Of a stretch of DNA of 11,345 nucleotides, positions 6,293 through 11,345 are shown in pieces; the first letter of the stretch is position 1, and each line of letters opens with the position of its first letter. This DNA is from UBA1672 sp023140905 (lineage in GTDB: Bacteria; Pseudomonadota; Alphaproteobacteria; Micavibrionales; Micavibrionaceae), in contig DAOVWH010000058.1 of assembly GCA_030636745.1 (NCBI GenBank), positions 1-11,345 of the forward strand, in the 5' to 3' direction. Under the pieces are notes generated by a model. The model searched no databases. It saw nothing but the letters and a program-made list of their open reading frames with translations, and was not told the DNA's origin. Made by a program: the position numbers and the translations under genes.

Positions 6293-6380
6293 ACCTGAAA
6301 AGAGACTAATATTGTAGACTGTTTCCAGATTTGCTGTTCGGGTGAAGGTGGAATCATAAAATACAAACTTGTCATCCGCT

Positions 6381-7007
6381 TTAGCCTATATAAAGAACGG
6401 GCACGTTACCAGTTGTTGGTGTATTTGGTTGTTTGTTGTTAATTATGGCTTCAGCTTTGGCTATGGATCTGGATACTTTTTCGATTATGGTTCCAATTTT
6501 GGTTATGAGCTGGTTTTCCATTCTGACCATTTTAGTGGTTTCTTTTACGTCCATGCCTTCGTATTTGGCTCTGGCATTGATTGCGGTTCTGGCTGTGTTT
6601 CTGGCTTCGATTACGATTCTGTCTATGTCTCTCCCTTCAAGGTTTGCTTTGGCGATGGCCTTGTCTCTGGCATTGATTGCGGTTCTGGATTCGATTACGA
6701 CTTCGTCTTCTTCTCTGTATTTGTATCTGTTTTTGGGTCTGTACATGCTTTTGATTTTGGTTATGGCTTCGGTTATGTGTCTGACTGCGCATTCGATTTC
6801 GTGTCTGTTTTTTTCGACTACGTTTCTGTCTGTGTTTCCGATTGGGGGTTTTAATAAGACATTGAACCTTTCTATGGCTTTGGTTATGGCTTCGGTTTCT
6901 GCCCCGCCTTTGATTATGGCTGTGATTAGGTCGTTGATTATGGCTTTGGTCAAGCCTTCGGCTCGTCCAAGGTGGGTTTCTTTCTCTTGCTTAATATCAT
7001 CAGTCAT
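6381..7007 (-). CDS. Repetitive, highly charged helical protein of unknown function
   Basis: 208 residues with no recognised family. The composition is dominated by Ala, Ile, Lys, Glu, Arg and Thr; no signal peptide or membrane helix is seen and it should be soluble and almost all helical. Internal repeats are clear: SRTAINARDKAIAKANLEGR and ARTAINARAKYEGMD are 32 residues apart, and the DNA for this repeat is an exact 24-bp match at 6569-6592 and 6665-6688. AEGLTKAII, LEGRDIDRI and YEGMDVKET appear to be three related units, with EAITKAIE and ITEAITKI between. AAGGG lies about 7 nt before the ATG and a promoter is at 7053-7082. The other strand has two long open frames here, which are by-products of the biased composition. 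Confidence 0.7.
   Translation of the reverse strand: MTDDIKQEKETHLGRAEGLTKAIINDLITAIIKGGAETEAITKAIERFNVLLKPPIGNTDRNVVEKNRHEIECAVRHITEAITKIKSMYRPKNRYKYREEDEVVIESRTAINARDKAIAKANLEGRDIDRIVIEARNTARTAINARAKYEGMDVKETTKMVRMENQLITKIGTIIEKVSRSIAKAEAIINNKQPNTPTTGNVPVLYIG
6569..6688. repeat. Direct repeat, 24 bp, two copies 96 bp apart
   Basis: Copies at 6569-6592 and 6665-6688 match over 24 bases. The 96-bp offset equals 32 codons and keeps frame with the minus-strand repeat protein, so it reflects duplication inside that gene. Confidence 0.8.
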
Positions 7008-7052
7008 AATTTACCCTTATTAATAAAGTTCTAAAAAAATTCAACCACGCAC

Positions 7053-7082
7053 CTTGTATGCTATTTTCATAATTAATGTCAA
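7053..7082 (-). promoter_or_regulatory. Promoter for the repeat-protein gene
   Basis: On the minus strand a perfect TTGACA (7082-7077) is followed after 18 bp by TACAAG (7058-7053). It lies in the 109-bp gap after guaB and points at the gene starting at 7007, so that gene need not depend on guaB transcription. The -10 is imperfect. Confidence 0.5.
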
Positions 7083-7116
7083 GGAATTTTGGTGCTTGTT
7101 ATCAGGTTTTAGGAAA

Positions 7117-8610
7117 TTATTCTGTACGATAATTAGGAGCTTCACGTGTGATTGTGACATCGTGCACATGTGATTCTTTGTAGCCAGCACTGCTCATACG
7201 AACGAACTCGGCGTTTTCGCGCATTTCCACGATAGTAGCATTTCCTGTATAACCCATAGAGGCGCGTAATCCGCCAACTATTTGGTGAATAACATTACCA
7301 ATCGGGCCTTTATGAGGAACGCGTCCTTCAATACCTTCAGGCACTAATTTATTAGATTGGTTAACATTTCCCTGGAAGTAACGGTCAGCTGAACCCTGAA
7401 CCATAGCACCAACGGATCCCATACCACGATAGGCTTTGTAAGAACGGCCCTGATATAAAATGACTTCGCCGGGAGCTTCATCTGTTCCGGCAAATATACC
7501 GCCCATCATTGCTGCGCAAGCACCAGCCGCAATTGCTTTAGCAAAGTCGCCGGAATATTTTATTCCGCCATCAGCAATAACCGGAACGCCTTTTTTCTCA
7601 CACGCTGCCACAGTGTCCATAATAGCTGTGAGCTGTGGGACACCGACACCGGCAACGATGCGTGTTGTGCAAATAGATCCAGGGCCTATACCGACTTTAA
7701 TAGAATTTGCACCAGCTTCTATCAAAGCCAAAGCAGCTTCTCCAGTGGCAACATTTCCGGCCATAATTTGTAGATCAGGGTGATTAAGACGGATTTCCCT
7801 GACTGTATCAATGACTGCGCGAGAATGTCCGTGTGCTGTATCAACAACGACCAAATCTAAACCGGTCTCAGCTAAAGCAGCTGTGCGTGCGACACCGTTA
7901 ATATCACCGGTTCCAACAGCCGCAGCAGCACGTAGTCGATCTTTAGAATCTTTCGTTGCCATAGGGTAAAGTTTTGATTTCTCAAGATCCTTAACAGTCA
8001 TCAAGCCAATGCAACGGTTGTTTTTATCTATAATCAATAATTTCTCGATGCGATGCTTTTGAAGTAATTTTTTCGCAGTCTCTTTCGTAATATCAGCTGT
8101 TGCTGTGACCAAATTATCTTTTGTCATTAATTCTTTAATAGGCAGATTTTTGTCATCAGAAAAGCGCACATCGCGGTTGGTAAGAATTCCGACAAGGTGG
8201 CCATCATGCTCTGTCACAGGAAAGCTTGAAATATTATATTTTTCCATTAACTCCCATGCATCGCCTAATCGGGCATTTGTAGCAAGGGTAATCGGATCAA
8301 GGACCATCCCGGATTCAAAGCGTTTGACTTTATGCACTAATTGCGCTTGCTCCTGAATCTCCATATTCCGGTGTATAACGCCTAACCCGCCATTTTGTGC
8401 CATGGCAATTGCCATTTCAGCCTCTGTTACTGTGTCCATAGCAGCAGACATTACAGGAATGTTTAAATGAATCTCTTGTGTAATATATGTAGCGGTATCG
8501 ACTTGATTAGGCTGAACTTCAGACTCCGCAGGAACAAGCAGAACATCATCAAATGTGAGAGCTTCACGGATTTTGGACGGATCTTTAAATTTTTTTATTT
8601 TTGTATACAT
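7117..8610 (-). CDS. guaB: Inosine-5'-monophosphate dehydrogenase
   Basis: A 497-residue enzyme oxidising IMP to XMP with NAD+, the committed step of GMP synthesis in the cytosol. The TIM-barrel core is split by two CBS domains (about 100-155 and 160-215; e.g. VTEHDGHLVGILTNRD). Key elements are present: ALTFDDVLLVPAES at 17-30, DTAHGHS at 257-263, the catalytic loop GPGSICTTRI with Cys314, DGGIKYSGD at 347-355, YRGMGSVGAM at 394-403, and the flap EGRVPHKGP with Arg430. E. coli GuaB has 488 residues. The frame stays open to an ATG at 8703, but the family normally starts near MYTKIKKF, GGAGG lies 8 nt before the ATG at 8610, and a promoter sits between the two ATGs, so 8610 is chosen. Confidence 0.97.
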   Translation of the reverse strand: MYTKIKKFKDPSKIREALTFDDVLLVPAESEVQPNQVDTATYITQEIHLNIPVMSAAMDTVTEAEMAIAMAQNGGLGVIHRNMEIQEQAQLVHKVKRFESGMVLDPITLATNARLGDAWELMEKYNISSFPVTEHDGHLVGILTNRDVRFSDDKNLPIKELMTKDNLVTATADITKETAKKLLQKHRIEKLLIIDKNNRCIGLMTVKDLEKSKLYPMATKDSKDRLRAAAAVGTGDINGVARTAALAETGLDLVVVDTAHGHSRAVIDTVREIRLNHPDLQIMAGNVATGEAALALIEAGANSIKVGIGPGSICTTRIVAGVGVPQLTAIMDTVAACEKKGVPVIADGGIKYSGDFAKAIAAGACAAMMGGIFAGTDEAPGEVILYQGRSYKAYRGMGSVGAMVQGSADRYFQGNVNQSNKLVPEGIEGRVPHKGPIGNVIHQIVGGLRASMGYTGNATIVEMRENAEFVRMSSAGYKESHVHDVTITREAPNYRTE

Positions 8611-8618
8611 GGCACAAA

Positions 8619-8623
8619 CCTCC
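8619..8623 (-). promoter_or_regulatory. Ribosome binding site fixing the guaB start
   Basis: GGAGG on the minus strand, 8 nt before the ATG at 8610. It rules in favour of the shorter reading frame. Confidence 0.8.
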
Positions 8624-8662
8624 GGCACATGAGTTGAACGGTTAAAAGAGATTTGCAGGAGA

Positions 8663-8690
8663 GTTATACCGGAATTTTTACAAAAGTAAA
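8663..8690 (-). promoter_or_regulatory. Promoter of guaB
   Basis: On the minus strand TTTACT (8690-8685) and TATAAC (8668-8663) are 16 bp apart, predicting a transcript start near 8656 and a leader of about 45 nt. It overlaps what would be coding sequence if the ATG at 8703 were used. Confidence 0.6.
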
Positions 8691-8766
8691 GTTTTGTCTT
8701 CATAAATTTTTATTTAAGCAGTGAAATTAAATAAGCAGAAAAAATCAAAAAATCGAAAAACAGCCT

Positions 8767-8796
8767 AAAATCCTAACCTTTTATTAGGATTTTTTA
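8767..8796. terminator. Terminator-like hairpin between divergent genes
   Basis: AAAATCCTAA (8767-8776) pairs perfectly over 10 bp with TTAGGATTTT (8784-8793), with a 7-nt loop, and is followed by T residues on the plus strand and on the minus strand as well. It lies upstream of both guaB (minus) and the 8885 gene (plus), where no transcript normally ends. Downstream on the plus strand, TTAAGG (8804-8809) and CCTTAA (8821-8826) form a second small stem. It may insulate the two promoters or attenuate the 8885 gene. Confidence 0.6.
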
Positions 8797-8884
8797 GATA
8801 TGGTTAAGGTCAGAAAAAAGCCTTAAAACGGCAAAGATATAACATATGACTTGAGTAATTTTGAAGGAAGAAACAGGTGAAATC

Positions 8885-9448
8885 ATGATACCCAACGGCA
8901 ATTTTTCAACAACGTTATATGCAAAATTGGTAGGAGATCAAGCTTATCTGGCAATTGCACAGGGAAATTTATTCGCTAATCTGGATTTGATTAGCAAAAA
9001 TAAAAGAATGCATACGTTTCTGGCTTTTAACGGACAAAAAAACAATGGCGTAAGCTGTAATAGTGGCAATGAACGTTATTACACATGGAAAGATACAATA
9101 ATCGATTGCCGGTTGGCGACCGGTTTAATTGATAGTGATGGCCTTGAGATTTGGGGTGAGGCTCTGGCTGAAAGTAAAAGATTTAAAAGATTCAAAATAA
9201 ACGTAGAAGAAAAAATGGAAGGACATGTAATCGTAGAGCCGTTTTATAAATCGCTGCGCGGAAAAGAAAATATGCGCTACAATATTCGTCTGGATTCTAA
9301 AGTAGAAGATTTTGACAGTATTCGAATAGGAATTTGCTTAAAAGCTGAAGATGATGAGACCTTTAAGACTAGTCTGGAGGCTCTAAAATCTAGCGAAGAT
9401 CCATACCAGTTAAAAGGACATCCTTTGGAAAATGATTTAAAAGTTTAG
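8885..9448 (+). CDS. Hypothetical cytosolic protein
   Basis: 187 residues from the ATG at 8885; I do not recognise the family. The frame is open further up to a TTG at 8861, but AGGTG at 8875-8879 sits 5 nt before the ATG and supports 8885. There is no signal peptide or membrane helix. The first 95 residues look beta-rich (TTLYAKLVGDQAYLAIAQGN, ERYYTWKDTIIDCRL, GLEIWGEAL); residues about 100-160 are basic and charged (KRFKRFKINVEEK, YKSLRGKENMRYNIRLDSK); the C-terminal part is acidic and probably helical (KAEDDETFKTSLEALKSSED). There are three Cys residues but no paired metal-binding motif. It is divergent from guaB and convergent with rlmE, so it appears to be a single-gene unit with a terminator at 9471. 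Confidence 0.65.
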   Translation: MIPNGNFSTTLYAKLVGDQAYLAIAQGNLFANLDLISKNKRMHTFLAFNGQKNNGVSCNSGNERYYTWKDTIIDCRLATGLIDSDGLEIWGEALAESKRFKRFKINVEEKMEGHVIVEPFYKSLRGKENMRYNIRLDSKVEDFDSIRIGICLKAEDDETFKTSLEALKSSEDPYQLKGHPLENDLKV

Positions 9449-9470
9449 GAATAAGTATATGAAACTAGAT

Positions 9471-9497
9471 AAGGTGCGGGGCTTCCCGGCCTTTTTC
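9471..9497 (+). terminator. Rho-independent terminator after the 8885 gene
   Basis: AAGG (9471-9474) with CCTT and the inner GGG/CCC around a GCTT loop form a GC-rich imperfect hairpin, followed by TTTTT at 9492-9496. It lies in the 53-bp gap between convergent genes. Confidence 0.55.
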
Positions 9498-9501
9498 TGT
9501 T

Positions 9502-10167
9502 TTATTCTGATCCTCTAAACCCCGTAGCAACAACATATTGTTCAGCACTTTCTTTACGGCTGGCCGGTGGTTTCATGTGTTTCACAACTTTAAAGCTTTT
9601 CTTCATTTCTGTGAGCAAATTATTTTGTGCACCGCCTTGAAAAACTTTGGCAATAAAGGTGCCGTCAGGCTTCAAAACTTCACAGGCAAAATAATAGGCA
9701 GCTTCAACCACAGCCATAATGCGTAAATGATCAGTTTGTTTATGTCCTGTTGTGTTGGGGGCCATGTCGCTTAATACAATGTTTGCCAGCCCATCATCTG
9801 AGATCTTGGCCAGTTTGGTTTTGAGCATATCAGGGGCTTCTTCATCCATAAAGTCCATTTGAAAAGCGGAGACATCGGCTAGCTCATCCATCGGTAAAAG
9901 GTCAATAGCAATAACCTTACATCCTTTTTCAGTGGCAATCTGACACCAGCCACCAGGCGCAGCACCCAGATCAATGACGCTCATGCCGGGCTTTAAGCAT
10001 CCCAGTTTTTCATCTATTTCCAATAGTTTAAATGCAGCACGGCCACGATAGCCATGTTTAACAGCTTCAGCAACGTAAGGATCATTGAGCTGACGGTTAA
10101 GCCAGCGCGTTGAAGAATTCTTGCGACCTTTGGCTGTTTTTACTCTGGTTTTAGGTTTGTTTCTCAT
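9502..10167 (-). CDS. rlmE: 23S rRNA (uridine(2552)-2'-O)-methyltransferase RlmE (FtsJ/RrmJ)
   Basis: A 221-residue enzyme of the RrmJ/FtsJ family that methylates the ribose of U2552 in the A-loop of 23S rRNA, a late step in 50S assembly. The N-terminus is basic (residues 1-25), followed by YRGRAAFKLLEID with catalytic Lys47, the SAM motif VIDLGAAPGGW at 64-74, IAIDLLPM at 86-93, SDMAPNTTG with Asp134, FIAKVFQGG with Lys174, and SAEQYVVATGF with Glu209; these complete the K-D-K-E tetrad. The length is close to the E. coli enzyme (209) with an N-terminal extension. It begins 5 nt after the stop of the membrane protein gene upstream and lacks a strong ribosome binding site, so translation is probably coupled. 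Confidence 0.95.
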   Translation of the reverse strand: MRNKPKTRVKTAKGRKNSSTRWLNRQLNDPYVAEAVKHGYRGRAAFKLLEIDEKLGCLKPGMSVIDLGAAPGGWCQIATEKGCKVIAIDLLPMDELADVSAFQMDFMDEEAPDMLKTKLAKISDDGLANIVLSDMAPNTTGHKQTDHLRIMAVVEAAYYFACEVLKPDGTFIAKVFQGGAQNNLLTEMKKSFKVVKHMKPPASRKESAEQYVVATGFRGSE

Positions 10168-10172
10168 GTTTT

Positions 10173-10520
10173 TTACAAGACCATAATAAGTGCACTGACT
10201 ACAAAAATAATAAAAAAGAAGGATAAACTTGCGGCCATAAAGACAACGCCCTCAGTTTTAGGGGAAAAATGAGCCATAAGCAAATAAAGTGTATAAATCA
10301 CGCTCGATGTTATTAAAAGTCGCGAATGGACATTTGAATAGAGATAATCGATAATGCCGTTCGGATAACCGATAGAAGTTATAATCTCGGAAAGTGTGTG
10401 AACCAGGATAATAGAAGCAATAGTAAAACCGGCAGCGTACCAGCGATGCTGTTTATGGACACCGAAGAATAATACCGGTATCCAGATCAGATCAATCCAA
10501 TGGTAAAGAAGGTCAAACAT
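10173..10520 (-). CDS. Small four-helix inner-membrane protein of unknown function
   Basis: 115 residues, mostly hydrophobic, with helices at about 7-21, 29-49, 67-85 and 90-113. Conserved-looking polar positions include His7, Asp10, His41, Glu45 and His65 near or within helices, but no known family motif is seen. It precedes rlmE by 5 nt in the same direction and probably forms its operon. The ATG at 10520 is the first in the frame; only a weak GAG-type site lies before it. The start is just 20 bp from that of the divergent metallopeptidase gene, so its promoter must lie within the other gene's coding sequence. Confidence 0.7.
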   Translation of the reverse strand: MFDLLYHWIDLIWIPVLFFGVHKQHRWYAAGFTIASIILVHTLSEIITSIGYPNGIIDYLYSNVHSRLLITSSVIYTLYLLMAHFSPKTEGVVFMAASLSFFFIIFVVSALIMVL

Positions 10521-10540
10521 TGCGAGAGTGACTTTAAACT

Positions 10541-11345
10541 ATGATGCAAAGAAAAAACAGAACAAAAAGTATGCGGCGTTTATTTTGTGTGACAATGACT
10601 CTATGTTGCGCATATATATTTGCGGGAACAGGAACCGGAGGAAACTCTGTAACGGGTATGAAGAGTGCTCTGGCTGCGCAGAAAAATAAGGGACTTTCAC
10701 TTATCCGCGATACCGAGATAGAGGCGATTCTTCAAAGTTGGGCGGCTCCTGTATTTAAAGCTGCAGGTCTTAATCCTGAGAGCGTGCATATTATTCTTGT
10801 TGATAATGATGCTGTGAATGCTTTTGTTGCAGGTGGATCTAATATTTTTATTTATACAGGCTTGATTAATAAAACAGAAACACCTGAGGAATTAATCGGC
10901 GTTATTGCTCACGAAACCGGACATATTGCAGGCGGGCATCTTATTCGCTCCCGTGAGGCTATGGAACGAGCTTCTTATGAAAGCATAATAGGAATTCTCT
11001 TAGGGTTGGGTGCAGCAATAGCAAGTGGCGATGCTGGTGCAGCATCTGCCGGTATAATGGGAGGATCAACAATTGCACAAAGAAGTTATATGGCGCATAG
11101 CCGTGTTCAGGAATCTAGCGCAGATCAAGCAGCATTAACTTTTTTGGAAAAAGCACAAATCAATCCAACAGGCTTGGAAACGTTTATGCAAAAAATGAAA
11201 GCGGATATGTATATGCCTGAAAGCCAACAAAGCGAATATATACGCACTCATCCTCTCATGGAAAATAGAATGGAAGCGCTGGAACACCGCGTAAGTCAGT
11301 CTTCCTATAAAGACAAAAAAACGCCGAAATTGTGGAAACAGCAAC
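10541..11345 (+). CDS. M48-family zinc metallopeptidase, exported, BepA-like (3' end outside window)
   Basis: The frame runs from the ATG at 10541 for 268 codons to the window edge without a stop. The N-terminus has a basic region and hydrophobic stretch (RRLFCVTMTLCCAYIFAG, about 12-29), followed by SALAAQ at about 42-47, which may be the cleavage region; export to the periplasm is expected. The peptidase domain shows VNAFVAGGSNIFIYTGLI at 92-109, the zinc motif HETGH with His124, Glu125 and His128, the third ligand Glu191 in ESSAD, and the conserved THPL at 236-239. In BepA-type proteins a TPR domain follows, but it would lie beyond the window. Such enzymes degrade misassembled outer-membrane proteins; that role is inferred from family. 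A second ATG at 10571 would give a more typical signal peptide (MRRLFCVTM) and is a real alternative start. Confidence 0.9.
   Translation, partial: MMQRKNRTKSMRRLFCVTMTLCCAYIFAGTGTGGNSVTGMKSALAAQKNKGLSLIRDTEIEAILQSWAAPVFKAAGLNPESVHIILVDNDAVNAFVAGGSNIFIYTGLINKTETPEELIGVIAHETGHIAGGHLIRSREAMERASYESIIGILLGLGAAIASGDAGAASAGIMGGSTIAQRSYMAHSRVQESSADQAALTFLEKAQINPTGLETFMQKMKADMYMPESQQSEYIRTHPLMENRMEALEHRVSQSSYKDKKTPKLWKQQ

Noticed and set aside
6369..7023. Two long plus-strand open frames (161 and 196 codons) opposite the repeat protein
   Set aside because: Their products are Phe/Gly/Tyr/Ser- or Leu/Ser/Met-rich repeats that mirror the biased codons of the minus-strand gene, which has the better ribosome binding site and promoter.
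8611..8703. Extended guaB N-terminus starting at 8703
   Set aside because: It would include the guaB promoter and the GGAGG site as coding sequence, and adds 31 residues absent from the family.
6201..8860. Shared 12-mer ACTTGAGTAATT at 6201-6212 and 8849-8860
   Set aside because: 12-base matches are expected by chance in a window of this size; no further similarity extends around it.

Overview
The window looks like a piece of a low-to-moderate-GC alphaproteobacterial chromosome. The main reason is the rpsT-dnaA gene order, which is common in Alphaproteobacteria, together with a guaB/rlmE neighbourhood also seen in that class. The lineage cannot be fixed further from sequence alone. No rRNA, tRNA or CRISPR is visible.

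Layout. Positions 1-1213 (minus strand) hold a two-gene unit: an XRE-type regulator with an extra C-terminal domain, followed 6 nt later by a class I SAM-dependent methyltransferase that runs off the window. After a 397-bp gap with no convincing gene, positions 1611-2814 (plus) carry two adjacent unknown envelope proteins, one with an N-terminal membrane anchor and one with a signal peptide. Next come a strong promoter, a long leader and rpsT (3118-3378, ribosomal protein S20), then an unusual 796-bp gap, then dnaA (4175-5617, replication initiator). The gap contains an AT-rich block, several DnaA-box-like 9-mers, a stretch of 91 bases without any C, and a repeat-rich, hairpin-rich dnaA leader. 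It is a plausible replication origin and regulatory region.

Positions 5715-6292 look like a scar. A half-length EamA-like membrane protein gene (minus) is open upstream of its first ATG only as far as a stop next to a 124-bp miniature inverted-repeat element (27-bp ends, 25/27 matching, TA at both edges). Position 6381-7007 (minus) encodes an unrecognised, repetitive helical protein with its own promoter. guaB (7117-8610, minus; IMP dehydrogenase) starts from a good GGAGG site, downstream of where the longest open frame begins. A divergent unknown gene (8885-9448, plus) follows, with a perfect terminator-like hairpin in the shared upstream region. rlmE (9502-10167, minus; 23S rRNA U2552 2'-O-methyltransferase) is coupled to an upstream four-helix membrane protein (10173-10520). 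Divergent to these, a secreted M48 metallopeptidase (10541 onward, plus) leaves the window.

Functionally the core is housekeeping: replication initiation (DnaA), ribosome synthesis and maturation (S20, RlmE), guanine nucleotide synthesis (GuaB) and envelope protein quality control (M48). The less ordinary parts are the rpsT-dnaA gap with its repeated leader RNA, the miniature element beside a truncated transporter, the low-complexity repeat protein, and the XRE-regulator/methyltransferase pair.
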